Source: Labia minor (lineage: Eukaryota > Arthropoda > Insecta > Dermaptera > Spongiphoridae). Taken from it: a stretch of 64,000 bases of DNA. The notes under the pieces are model-generated. The model saw only the letters and a list, made by a program, of their open reading frames with translations. It searched no databases and was not told the DNA's origin. Position numbers and translations under genes: made by a program. This document shows positions 49,070 to 60,812 of this stretch, piece after piece. Within the stretch, counting starts at the first letter, position 1; every line of letters begins with the position of its first letter. The stretch covers positions 72,131,719 to 72,195,718 of the forward strand of contig OY720348.1 in assembly GCA_963082975.1 (NCBI GenBank). Reading direction: 5' to 3'.

Positions 49070-49591
49070 ATGAATGTCAATTACGATTTATTTGCCTACA
49101 ATTTTTCTTTATTTTCAGAATCCATCATTCTTAATGAAAATTTTATAAATAATTTACCAATCGAAATTATTGAAATTATATTTAACAAATTAGATATCGT
49201 TTCGTTATATCAATCATATCATGTCTGCAAAAAATGGAAAAGTATTATTAAAAAACATTCTCGTTTATATAATAAAATAAAATCTTATAGAACATATAAT
49301 AGACGCATGAATACCGATATAGAATTTCATATGAATGAAATTTCTAAAATAATTAATACGAGACATTATCAGAATAAATCCATTGATTCTATTAATTCTA
49401 TTAATATCATCAATTCAAACACTAGAAATATAATTAAATCAAACAAATTCTTAGATAGTAGAATAGTTGAAACCAGTGAAAATAGACAAATGACAAGAAA
49501 AAAGAAAACATTTTTAAAACAAACCACAAATCAAATTCAACATGAGAAACAAAACATTAAAAATAAACAAAAACTAAGACGATTATTATAA
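49070..49591 (+). CDS. Small F-box protein, copy 27 (173 aa, full length)
   Basis: Majority protein (Ile122, Gln155), behind one of the two promoters that lack the GCATGC palindrome. Confidence 0.8.
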   Translation: MNVNYDLFAYNFSLFSESIILNENFINNLPIEIIEIIFNKLDIVSLYQSYHVCKKWKSIIKKHSRLYNKIKSYRTYNRRMNTDIEFHMNEISKIINTRHYQNKSIDSINSINIINSNTRNIIKSNKFLDSRIVETSENRQMTRKKKTFLKQTTNQIQHEKQNIKNKQKLRRLL

Positions 49592-50562
49592 TTAATATAT
49601 AAGAGATATTAACATGACAGATGTAAGAGAGGGAAATATATTATTTTTTCCATCGAGTTGATATAATTTAATTAATACAACATCTCCTTATCAAAAAGAT
49701 TTATTATTTATTAACATGTACTAAAAATAATTTCTCTATTTAAAAATTTTTCCTTTTTTTTATTTATTTATTTATTTATTTATAATACTTTCCTATTTTT
49801 GTTAGTTTTCATTATGTAAACATTCCTATTATTTGAAACAATAAATTTATTTATTCTAACAATTTCCATTATAATTTTATTTTGTTTGTTACTTTTACCT
49901 CAAAAATTTGAATAAAAATCTCAAGTTTGAAAAATATTTCTTATTATTTCATTTATTTTTTTAGTTTAACCTTATATATTTCCTTTATTCTATTTACATT
50001 TTTATTTATTATACTCACTTGTATCCAGATTTTGCTTTTTTCAATAGTTGTACTTGAAAATAAAAAATATTTATTTAATTGTTTTTCTTTAGTTTGATAC
50101 TACCATTCTTTAAACTGTACTATTTTCAATTAATATGTAGATATATCTCTAAATTTATATCTGAAAATCACAAAACTTTTATTAATTCGTTGTCATTATA
50201 TTTCATTAGATTGACAAATAATTTAAAATATAAAATTTTATTCATTTCAAGTATTTTAAAATTCAGTTGTTTTTTTTTTTTATAAAAAATATTACTAATA
50301 AAGAAAAAAACAATTTAATTAGAATATGATAGAAATATGTTCTTAAACAAATAATTTAATAACAACAAACAAAATAATTCATTAAAATTAATAAATAAAA
50401 TTATGTGTGAATGTTCAAAAACAATAAAGATTAAATTAATATTATTATTTTTTAATTTTTTTTTTTATTTTTAAATATTTATTATTTATTTTTAAATAAT
50501 GTTTTTTAAAAAGTTATTTGATTAATTTTTTTTTCACTGACTCTAAATAGTTACTTCTATTA

Positions 50563-50652
50563 GCATGCGACTGTACCTGTGAATTTTGCTATAAATACAG
50601 CCTGGACTATACATGGATTTCACTTTGTCTCCGGACTTCATAGCCGATACAC
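50563..50652 (+). promoter_or_regulatory. Core promoter island, copy 28
   Basis: TATAAATA at 50590-50597. No change from copy 1 seen, although both neighbours have the GATTGCG form. Confidence 0.68.
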
Positions 50653-50941
50653 ACATTATCAAAATATTTTTAGTACAATTTCTATTTACTCATTAAATAT
50701 TGATTCTTTTTAATTTCATTCTTTATCGACTCTGTGGATTAATTATTTTTATATATATATAATTATTTCATTTCATTGTAATTATTATTTATATTATATT
50801 TTCAGAAAAATAATATTTTTCTTCTAAAATAACTTACAAATTATTCTTCAAACATAATTCTCTTTTTCTTTCATTGAATTATCAATTTTATTTATTATTA
50901 TCTATTGTAGGTATATCAAAGTTATTCTTTTCACTAACATA

Positions 50942-51406
50942 ATGAATGTCAATTACGATTTATTTGCCTACAATTTTTCTTTATTTTCAGAATCCATCAT
51001 TCTTAATGAAAATTTTATAAATAATTTACCAATCGAAATTATTGAAATTATATTTAACAAATTAGATATCGTTTCGTTATATCAATCATATCATGTCTGC
51101 AAAAAATGGAAAAGTATTATTAAAAAACATTCTCGTTTATATAATAAAATAAAATCTTATAGAACATATAATAGACGCATGAATACCGATATAGAATTTC
51201 ATATGAATGAAATTTCTAAAATAATTAATACGAGACATTATCAGAATAAATCCATTGATTCTATTAATTCTATTAATATCATCAATTCAAACACTAGAAA
51301 TATAAATAAATCAAACAAATTCTTAGATAGTAGAATAGTTGAAACCAGTGAAAATAGACAAATGACAAGAAAAAAGAAAACATTTTTAAAACAAACCACA
51401 AATTAA
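50942..51406 (+). CDS. Small F-box protein, copy 28 (154 aa, premature stop)
   Basis: Asn122 and TAA at codon 155 (51404-51406). No truncated copy occurs to its right within the window. Confidence 0.68.
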   Translation: MNVNYDLFAYNFSLFSESIILNENFINNLPIEIIEIIFNKLDIVSLYQSYHVCKKWKSIIKKHSRLYNKIKSYRTYNRRMNTDIEFHMNEISKIINTRHYQNKSIDSINSINIINSNTRNINKSNKFLDSRIVETSENRQMTRKKKTFLKQTTN

Positions 51407-52431
51407 ATTCAACATGAGAAACAAAACATTAAAAATAAACAAAAACTAAGACGATTATTATAATTAATATATAAGAGATATTAACATGACAGATGTAAGA
51501 GAGGGAAATATATTATTTTTTCCATCGAGTTGATATAATTTAATTAATACAACATCTCCTTATCAAAAAGATTTATTATTTATTAACATGTACTAAAAAT
51601 AATTTCTCTATTTAAAAATTTTTCCTTTTTTTTATTTATTTATTTATTTATTTATAATACTTTCCTATTTTTGTTAGTTTTCATTATGTAAACATTCCTA
51701 TTATTTGAAACAATAAATTTATTTATTCTAACAATTTCCATTATAATTTTATTTTGTTTGTTACTTTTACCTCAAAAATTTGAATAAAAATCTCAAGTTT
51801 GAAAAATATTTCTTATTATTTCATTTATTTTTTTAGTTTAACCTTATATATTTCCTTTATTCTATTTACATTTTTATTTATTATACTCACTTGTATCCAG
51901 ATTTTGCTTTTTTCAATAGTTGTACTTGAAAATAAAAAATATTTATTTAATTGTTTTTCTTTAGTTTGATACTACCATTCTTTAAACTGTACTATTTTCA
52001 ATTAATATGTAGATATATCTCTAAATTTATATCTGAAAATCACAAAACTTTTATTAATTCGTTGTCATTATATTTCATTAGATTGACAAATAATTTAAAA
52101 TATAATATTTTATTCATTTCAAGTATTTTAAAATTCAGTTGTTTTTTTTTTATAAAAAATATTACTAATAAAGAAAAAAACAATTTAATTAGAATATGAT
52201 AGAAATATGTTCTTAAACAAATAATTTAATAACAACAAACAAAATAATTCATTAAAATTAATAAATAAAATTATGTGTGAATGTTCAAAAACAATAAAGA
52301 TTAAATTAATATTATTATTTTTTAATTTTTTTTTTTATTTTTAAATATTTATTATTTATTTTTAAATAATGTTTTTTAAAAAGTTATTTGATTAATTTTT
52401 TTTCACTGACTCTAAATAGTTACTTCTATTA

Positions 52432-52521
52432 GATTGCGACTGTACCTGTGAATTTTGCTATAAATACAGCCTGGACTATACATGGATTTCACTTTGTCTC
52501 CGGACTTCATAGCCGATACAC
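52432..52521 (+). promoter_or_regulatory. Core promoter island, copy 29 (GCATGC box lost)
   Basis: TATAAATA at 52459-52466. GATTGCG replaces GCATGCG (52433-52434), as in copy 27. Confidence 0.66.
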
Positions 52522-52810
52522 ACATTATCAAAATATTTTTAGTACAATTTCTATTTACTCATTAAATATTGATTCTTTTTAATTTCATTCTTTATCGACT
52601 CTGTGGATTAATTATTTTTATATATATATAATTATTTCATTTCATTGTAATTATTATTTATATTATATTTTCAGAAAAATAATATTTTTCTTCTAAAATA
52701 ACTTACAAATTATTCTTCAAACATAATTCTCTTTTTCTTTCATTGAATTATCAATTTTATTTATTATTATCTATTGTAGGTATATCAAAGTTATTCTTTT
52801 CACTAACATA

Positions 52811-53332
52811 ATGAATGTCAATTACGATTTATTTGCCTACAATTTTTCTTTATTTTCAGAATCCATCATTCTTAATGAAAATTTTATAAATAATTTACCA
52901 ATCGAAATTATTGAAATTATATTTAACAAATTAGATATCGTTTCGTTATATCAATCATATCATGTCTGCAAAAAATGGAAAAGTATTATTAAAAAACATT
53001 CTCGTTTATATAATAAAATAAAATCTTATAGAACATATAATAGACGCATGAATACCGATATAGAATTTCATATGAATGAAATTTCTAAAATAATTAATAC
53101 GAGACATTATCAGAATAAATCCATTGATTCTATTAATTCTATTAATATCATCAATTCAAACACTAGAAATATAATTAAATCAAACAAATTCTTAGATAGT
53201 AGAATAGTTGAAACCAGTGAAAATAGACAAATGACAAGAAAAAAGAAAACATTTTTAAAACAAACCACAAATCAAATTCAACATGAGAAACAAAACATTA
53301 AAAATAAACAAAAACTAAGACGATTATTATAA
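52811..53332 (+). CDS. Small F-box protein, copy 29 (173 aa, full length)
   Basis: Majority protein (Ile122, Gln155); second gene behind a promoter lacking the GCATGC palindrome. Confidence 0.8.
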   Translation: MNVNYDLFAYNFSLFSESIILNENFINNLPIEIIEIIFNKLDIVSLYQSYHVCKKWKSIIKKHSRLYNKIKSYRTYNRRMNTDIEFHMNEISKIINTRHYQNKSIDSINSINIINSNTRNIIKSNKFLDSRIVETSENRQMTRKKKTFLKQTTNQIQHEKQNIKNKQKLRRLL

Positions 53333-54303
53333 TTAATATATAAGAGATATTAACATGACAGATGTAAGAGAGGGAAATATATTATTTTTTCCATCGAGTT
53401 GATATAATTTAATTAATACAACATCTCCTTATCAAAAAGATTTATTATTTATTAACATGTACTAAAAATAATTTCTCTATTTAAAAATTTTTCCTTTTTT
53501 TTATTTATTTATTTATTTATTTATAATACTTTCCTATTTTTGTTAGTTTTCATTATGTAAACATTCCTATTATTTGAAACAATAAATTTATTTATTCTAA
53601 CAATTTCCATTATAATTTTATTTTGTTTGTTACTTTTACCTCAAAAATTTGAATAAAAATCTCAAGTTTGAAAAATATTTCTTATTATTTCATTTATTTT
53701 TTTAGTTTAACCTTATATATTTCCTTTATTCTATTTACATTTTTATTTATTATACTCACTTGTATCCAGATTTTGCTTTTTTCAATAGTTGTACTTGAAA
53801 ATAAAAAATATTTATTTAATTGTTTTTCTTTAGTTTGATACTACCATTCTTTAAACTGTACTATTTTCAATTAATATGTAGATATATCTCTAAATTTATA
53901 TCTGAAAATCACAAAACTTTTATTAATTCGTTGTCATTATATTTCATTAGATTGACAAATAATTTAAAATATAATATTTTATTCATTTCAAGTATTTTAA
54001 AATTCAGTTGTTTTTTTTTTTTATAAAAAATATTACTAATAAAGAAAAAAACAATTTAATTAGAATATGATAGAAATATGTTCTTAAACAAATAATTTAA
54101 TAACAACAAACAAAATAATTCATTAAAATTAATAAATAAAATTATGTGTGAATGTTCAAAAACAATAAAGATTAAATTAATATTATTATTTTTTAATTTT
54201 TTTTTTTATTTTTAAATATTTATTATTTATTTTTAAATAATGTTTTTTAAAAAGTTATTTGATTAATTTTTTTTTCACTGACTCTAAATAGTTACTTCTA
54301 TTA

Positions 54304-54393
54304 GCATGCGACTGTACCTGTGAATTTTGCTATAAATACAGCCTGGACTATACATGGATTTCACTTTGTCTCCGGACTTCATAGCCGATACAC
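54304..54393 (+). promoter_or_regulatory. Core promoter island, copy 30
   Basis: TATAAATA at 54331-54338. No change from copy 1 seen. Confidence 0.68.
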
Positions 54394-54680
54394 ACATTAT
54401 CAAAATATTTTTAGTACAATTTCTATTTACTCATTAAATATTGATTCTTTTTAATTTCATTCTTTATCGACTCTTAGGATTAATTATTTATATATATATA
54501 TTTATTTCATTTCATTGTAATTATTATTTATATTATATTTTCAGAAAAATAATATTTTTCTTCTAAAATAACTTACAAATTATTCTTCAAACATAATTCT
54601 CTTTTTCTTTCATTGAATTATCAATTTTATTTATTATTATCTATTGTAGGTATATCAAAGTTATTCTTTTCACTAACATA

Positions 54681-55202
54681 ATGAATGTCAATTACGATTT
54701 ATTTGCCTACAATTTTTCTTTATTTTCAGAATCCATCATTCTTAATGAAAATTTTATAAATAATTTACCAATCGAAATTATTGAAATTATATTTAACAAA
54801 TTAGATATCGTTTCGTTATATCAATCATATCATGTCTGCAAAAAATGGAAAAGTATTATTAAAAAACATTCTCGTTTATATAATAAAATAAAATCTTATA
54901 GAACATATAATAGACGCATGAATACCGATATAGAATTTCATATGAATGAAATTTCTAAAATAATTAATACGAGACATTATCAGAATAAATCCATTGATTC
55001 TATTAATTCTATTAATATCATCAATTCAAACACTAGAAATATAAATAAATCAAACAAATTCTTAGATAGTAGAATAGTTGAAACCAGTGAAAATAGACAA
55101 ATGACAAGAATAAAGAAAACATTTTTAAAACAAACCACAAATCAAATTCAACATGAGAAACAAAACATTAAAAATAAACAAAAACTAAGACGATTATTAT
55201 AA
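54681..55202 (+). CDS. Small F-box protein, copy 30 (173 aa, Asn122, Lys144Ile)
   Basis: Full length with Asn122 and Gln155. An A-to-T change at 55111 turns codon 144 from AAA to ATA, so the basic cluster RKKK (143-146) becomes RIKK. This is the only amino-acid change private to one copy in the array. Confidence 0.79.
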   Translation: MNVNYDLFAYNFSLFSESIILNENFINNLPIEIIEIIFNKLDIVSLYQSYHVCKKWKSIIKKHSRLYNKIKSYRTYNRRMNTDIEFHMNEISKIINTRHYQNKSIDSINSINIINSNTRNINKSNKFLDSRIVETSENRQMTRIKKTFLKQTTNQIQHEKQNIKNKQKLRRLL

Positions 55203-56173
55203 TTAATATATAAGAGATATTAACATGACAGATGTAAGAGAGGGAAATATATTATTTTTTCCATCGAGTTGATATAATTTAATTAATACAACATCTCCTT
55301 ATCAAAAAGATTTATTATTTATTAACATGTACTAAAAATAATTTCTCTATTTAAAAATTTTTCCTTTTTTTTATTTATTTATTTATTTATTTATAATACT
55401 TTCCTATTTTTGTTAGTTTTCATTATGTAAACATTCCTATTATTTGAAACAATAAATTTATTTATTCTAACAATTTCCATTATAATTTTATTTTGTTTGT
55501 TACTTTTACCTCAAAAATTTGAATAAAAATCTCAAGTTTGAAAAATATTTCTTATTATTTCATTTATTTTTTTAGTTTAACCTTATATATTTCCTTTATT
55601 CTATTTACATTTTTATTTATTATACTCACTTGTATCCAGATTTTGCTTTTTTCAATAGTTGTACTTGAAAATAAAAAATATTTATTTAATTGTTTTTCTT
55701 TAGTTTGATACTACCATTCTTTAAACTGTACTATTTTCAATTAATATGTAGATATATCTCTAAATTTATATCTGAAAATCACAAAACTTTTATTAATTCG
55801 TTGTCATTATATTTCATTAGATTGACAAATAATTTAAAATATAATATTTTATTCATTTCAAGTATTTTAAAATTCAGTTGTTTTTTTTTTTTATAAAAAA
55901 TATTACTAATAAAGAAAAAAACAATTTAATTAGAATATGATAGAAATATGTTCTTAAACAAATAATTTAATAACAACAAACAAAATAATTCATTAAAATT
56001 AATAAATAAAATTATGTGTGAATGTTCAAAAACAATAAAGATTAAATTAATATTATTATTTTTTAATTTTTTTTTTTATTTTTAAATATTTATTATTTAT
56101 TTTTAAATAATGTTTTTTAAAAAGTTATTTGATTAATTTTTTTTTCACTGACTCTAAATAGTTACTTCTATTA

Positions 56174-56263
56174 GCATGCGACTGTACCTGTGAATTTTGC
56201 TATAAATACAGCCTGGACTATACATGGATTTCACTTTGTCTCCGGACTTCATAGCCGATACAC
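56174..56263 (+). promoter_or_regulatory. Core promoter island, copy 31
   Basis: TATAAATA at 56201-56208. No change from copy 1 seen. Confidence 0.68.
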
Positions 56264-56550
56264 ACATTATCAAAATATTTTTAGTACAATTTCTATTTAC
56301 TCATTAAATATTGATTCTTTTTAATTTCATTCTTTATCGACTCTTAGGATTAATTATTTATATATATATATTTATTTCATTTCATTGTAATTATTATTTA
56401 TATTATATTTTCAGAAAAATAATATTTTTCTTCTAAAATAACTTACAAATTATTCTTCAAACATAATTCTCTTTTTCTTTCATTGAATTATCAATTTTAT
56501 TTATTATTATCTATTGTAGGTATATCAAAGTTATTCTTTTCACTAACATA

Positions 56551-57072
56551 ATGAATGTCAATTACGATTTATTTGCCTACAATTTTTCTTTATTTTCAGA
56601 ATCCATCATTCTTAATGAAAATTTTATAAATAATTTACCAATCGAAATTATTGAAATTATATTTAACAAATTAGATATCGTTTCGTTATATCAATCATAT
56701 CATGTCTGCAAAAAATGGAAAAGTATTATTAAAAAACATTCTCGTTTATATAATAAAATAAAATCTTATAGAACATATAATAGACGCATGAATACCGATA
56801 TAGAATTTCATATGAATGAAATTTCTAAAATAATTAATACGAGACATTATCAGAATAAATCCATTGATTCTATTAATTCTATTAATATCATCAATTCAAA
56901 CACTAGAAATATAAATAAATCAAACAAATTCTTAGATAGTAGAATAGTTGAAACCAGTGAAAATAGACAAATGACAAGAAAAAAGAAAACATTTTTAAAA
57001 CAAACCACAAATCAAATTCAACATGAGAAACAAAACATTAAAAATAAACAAAAACTAAGACGATTATTATAA
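56551..57072 (+). CDS. Small F-box protein, copy 31 (173 aa, Asn122 form)
   Basis: Full length with Asn122 and Gln155, same protein as copies 12, 33 and 34. Confidence 0.79.
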   Translation: MNVNYDLFAYNFSLFSESIILNENFINNLPIEIIEIIFNKLDIVSLYQSYHVCKKWKSIIKKHSRLYNKIKSYRTYNRRMNTDIEFHMNEISKIINTRHYQNKSIDSINSINIINSNTRNINKSNKFLDSRIVETSENRQMTRKKKTFLKQTTNQIQHEKQNIKNKQKLRRLL

Positions 57073-58043
57073 TTAATATATAAGAGATATTAACATGACA
57101 GATGTAAGAGAGGGAAATATATTATTTTTTCCATCGAGTTGATATAATTTAATTAATACAACATCTCCTTATCAAAAAGATTTATTATTTATTAACATGT
57201 ACTAAAAATAATTTCTCTATTTAAAAATTTTTCCTTTTTTTTATTTATTTATTTATTTATTTATAATACTTTCCTATTTTTGTTAGTTTTCATTATGTAA
57301 ACATTCCTATTATTTGAAACAATAAATTTATTTATTCTAACAATTTCCATTATAATTTTATTTTGTTTGTTACTTTTACCTCAAAAATTTGAATAAAAAT
57401 CTCAAGTTTGAAAAATATTTCTTATTATTTCATTTATTTTTTTAGTTTAACCTTATATATTTCCTTTATTCTATTTACATTTTTATTTATTATACTCACT
57501 TGTATCCAGATTTTGCTTTTTTCAATAGTTGTACTTGAAAATAAAAAATATTTATTTAATTGTTTTTCTTTAGTTTGATACTACCATTCTTTAAACTGTA
57601 CTATTTTCAATTAATATGTAGATATATCTCTAAATTTATATCTGAAAATCACAAAACTTTTATTAATTCGTTGTCATTATATTTCATTAGATTGACAAAT
57701 AATTTAAAATATAAAATTTTATTCATTTCAAGTATTTTAAAATTCAGTTGTTTTTTTTTTTTATAAAAAATATTACTAATAAAGAAAAAAACAATTTAAT
57801 TAGAATATGATAGAAATATGTTCTTAAACAAATAATTTAATAACAACAAACAAAATAATTCATTAAAATTAATAAATAAAATTATGTGTGAATGTTCAAA
57901 AACAATAAAGATTAAATTAATATTATTATTTTTTAATTTTTTTTTTTATTTTTAAATATTTATTATTTATTTTTAAATAATGTTTTTTAAAAAGTTATTT
58001 GATTAATTTTTTTTTCACTGACTCTAAATAGTTACTTCTATTA

Positions 58044-58133
58044 GCATGCGACTGTACCTGTGAATTTTGCTATAAATACAGCCTGGACTATACATGGATT
58101 TCACTTTGTCTCCGGACTTCATAGCCGATACAC
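58044..58133 (+). promoter_or_regulatory. Core promoter island, copy 32
   Basis: TATAAATA at 58071-58078. No change from copy 1 seen. Confidence 0.68.
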
Positions 58134-58420
58134 ACATTATCAAAATATTTTTAGTACAATTTCTATTTACTCATTAAATATTGATTCTTTTTAATTTCAT
58201 TCTTTATCGACTCTTAGGATTAATTATTTATATATATATATTTATTTCATTTCATTGTAATTATTATTTATATTATATTTTCAGAAAAATAATATTTTTC
58301 TTCTAAAATAACTTACAAATTATTCTTCAAACATAATTCTCTTTTTCTTTCATTGAATTATCAATTTTATTTATTATTATCTATTGTAGGTATATCAAAG
58401 TTATTCTTTTCACTAACATA

Positions 58421-58942
58421 ATGAATGTCAATTACGATTTATTTGCCTACAATTTTTCTTTATTTTCAGAATCCATCATTCTTAATGAAAATTTTATAAA
58501 TAATTTACCAATCGAAATTATTGAAATTATATTTAACAAATTAGATATCGTTTCGTTATATCAATCATATCATGTCTGCAAAAAATGGAAAAGTATTATT
58601 AAAAAACATTCTCGTTTATATAATAAAATAAAATCTTATAGAACATATAATAGACGCATGAATACCGATATAGAATTTCATATGAATGAAATTTCTAAAA
58701 TAATTAATACGAGACATTATCAGAATAAATCCATTGATTCTATTAATTCTATTAATATCATCAATTCAAACACTAGAAATATAATTAAATCAAACAAATT
58801 CTTAGATAGTAGAATAGTTGAAACCAGTGAAAATAGACAAATGACAAGAAAAAAGAAAACATTTTTAAAACAAACCACAAATCAAATTCAACATGAGAAA
58901 CAAAACATTAAAAATAAACAAAAACTAAGACGATTATTATAA
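58421..58942 (+). CDS. Small F-box protein, copy 32 (173 aa, full length)
   Basis: Majority protein (Ile122, Gln155) flanked on both sides by Asn122 copies within the TTAG-leader block, so codon 122 has been exchanged independently of the leader. Confidence 0.8.
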   Translation: MNVNYDLFAYNFSLFSESIILNENFINNLPIEIIEIIFNKLDIVSLYQSYHVCKKWKSIIKKHSRLYNKIKSYRTYNRRMNTDIEFHMNEISKIINTRHYQNKSIDSINSINIINSNTRNIIKSNKFLDSRIVETSENRQMTRKKKTFLKQTTNQIQHEKQNIKNKQKLRRLL

Positions 58943-59913
58943 TTAATATATAAGAGATATTAACATGACAGATGTAAGAGAGGGAAATATATTATTTTTT
59001 CCATCGAGTTGATATAATTTAATTAATACAACATCTCCTTATCAAAAAGATTTATTATTTATTAACATGTACTAAAAATAATTTCTCTATTTAAAAATTT
59101 TTCCTTTTTTTTATTTATTTATTTATTTATTTATAATACTTTCCTATTTTTGTTAGTTTTCATTATGTAAACATTCCTATTATTTGAAACAATAAATTTA
59201 TTTATTCTAACAATTTCCATTATAATTTTATTTTGTTTGTTACTTTTACCTCAAAAATTTGAATAAAAATCTCAAGTTTGAAAAATATTTCTTATTATTT
59301 CATTTATTTTTTTAGTTTAACCTTATATATTTCCTTTATTCTATTTACATTTTTATTTATTATACTCACTTGTATCCAGATTTTGCTTTTTTCAATAGTT
59401 GTACTTGAAAATAAAAAATATTTATTTAATTGTTTTTCTTTAGTTTGATACTACCATTCTTTAAACTGTACTATTTTCAATTAATATGTAGATATATCTC
59501 TAAATTTATATCTGAAAATCACAAAACTTTTATTAATTCGTTGTCATTATATTTCATTAGATTGACAAATAATTTAAAATATAAAATTTTATTCATTTCA
59601 AGTATTTTAAAATTCAGTTGTTTTTTTTTTTTATAAAAAATATTACTAATAAAGAAAAAAACAATTTAATTAGAATATGATAGAAATATGTTCTTAAACA
59701 AATAATTTAATAACAACAAACAAAATAATTCATTAAAATTAATAAATAAAATTATGTGTGAATGTTCAAAAACAATAAAGATTAAATTAATATTATTATT
59801 TTTTAATTTTTTTTTTTATTTTTAAATATTTATTATTTATTTTTAAATAATGTTTTTTAAAAAGTTATTTGATTAATTTTTTTTTCACTGACTCTAAATA
59901 GTTACTTCTATTA

Positions 59914-60003
59914 GCATGCGACTGTACCTGTGAATTTTGCTATAAATACAGCCTGGACTATACATGGATTTCACTTTGTCTCCGGACTTCATAGCCGATA
60001 CAC
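59914..60003 (+). promoter_or_regulatory. Core promoter island, copy 33
   Basis: TATAAATA at 59941-59948. No change from copy 1 seen. Confidence 0.68.
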
Positions 60004-60290
60004 ACATTATCAAAATATTTTTAGTACAATTTCTATTTACTCATTAAATATTGATTCTTTTTAATTTCATTCTTTATCGACTCTTAGGATTAATTATTTA
60101 TATATATATATTTATTTCATTTCATTGTAATTATTATTTATATTATATTTTCAGAAAAATAATATTTTTCTTCTAAAATAACTTACAAATTATTCTTCAA
60201 ACATAATTCTCTTTTTCTTTCATTGAATTATCAATTTTATTTATTATTATCTATTGTAGGTATATCAAAGTTATTCTTTTCACTAACATA

Positions 60291-60812
60291 ATGAATGTCA
60301 ATTACGATTTATTTGCCTACAATTTTTCTTTATTTTCAGAATCCATCATTCTTAATGAAAATTTTATAAATAATTTACCAATCGAAATTATTGAAATTAT
60401 ATTTAACAAATTAGATATCGTTTCGTTATATCAATCATATCATGTCTGCAAAAAATGGAAAAGTATTATTAAAAAACATTCTCGTTTATATAATAAAATA
60501 AAATCTTATAGAACATATAATAGACGCATGAATACCGATATAGAATTTCATATGAATGAAATTTCTAAAATAATTAATACGAGACATTATCAGAATAAAT
60601 CCATTGATTCTATTAATTCTATTAATATCATCAATTCAAACACTAGAAATATAAATAAATCAAACAAATTCTTAGATAGTAGAATAGTTGAAACCAGTGA
60701 AAATAGACAAATGACAAGAAAAAAGAAAACATTTTTAAAACAAACCACAAATCAAATTCAACATGAGAAACAAAACATTAAAAATAAACAAAAACTAAGA
60801 CGATTATTATAA
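60291..60812 (+). CDS. Small F-box protein, copy 33 (173 aa, Asn122 form)
   Basis: Full length with Asn122 and Gln155. Confidence 0.79.
   Translation: MNVNYDLFAYNFSLFSESIILNENFINNLPIEIIEIIFNKLDIVSLYQSYHVCKKWKSIIKKHSRLYNKIKSYRTYNRRMNTDIEFHMNEISKIINTRHYQNKSIDSINSINIINSNTRNINKSNKFLDSRIVETSENRQMTRKKKTFLKQTTNQIQHEKQNIKNKQKLRRLL

Larger units (their letters stand above)
48621..50491 (+). repeat. Repeat unit 27
   Basis: 1871 bp. Code: 8 | TGTG | T | A | I-Q | short | long-T | 12 | none. Shares a two-base promoter change with unit 29 and a T-to-A spacer change (50234) with units 31 and 32. Confidence 0.97.
50492..52361 (+). repeat. Repeat unit 28
   Basis: 1870 bp. Code: 9 | TGTG | A | A | N-stop | short | long-T | 10 | none. 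Last stop-bearing unit in the window. Confidence 0.97.
52362..54232 (+). repeat. Repeat unit 29
   Basis: 1871 bp. Code: 8 | TGTG | A | A | I-Q | short | long-T | 12 | none. Combines the unit 27 promoter change with A at the end of the leader AT run, so it is mosaic. Confidence 0.97.
54233..56102 (+). repeat. Repeat unit 30
   Basis: 1870 bp. Code: 9 | TTAG | T | A | N-Q | short | long-T | 12 | none. First of four TTAG-leader units at the right side. Confidence 0.97.
56103..57972 (+). repeat. Repeat unit 31
   Basis: 1870 bp. Code: 9 | TTAG | T | A | N-Q | short | long-T | 12 | none. T-to-A at 57715 in the spacer, shared with units 27 and 32. Confidence 0.97.
57973..59842 (+). repeat. Repeat unit 32
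   Basis: 1870 bp. Code: 9 | TTAG | T | A | I-Q | short | long-T | 12 | none. T-to-A at 59585. The only TTAG-leader unit with Ile122. Confidence 0.97.
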
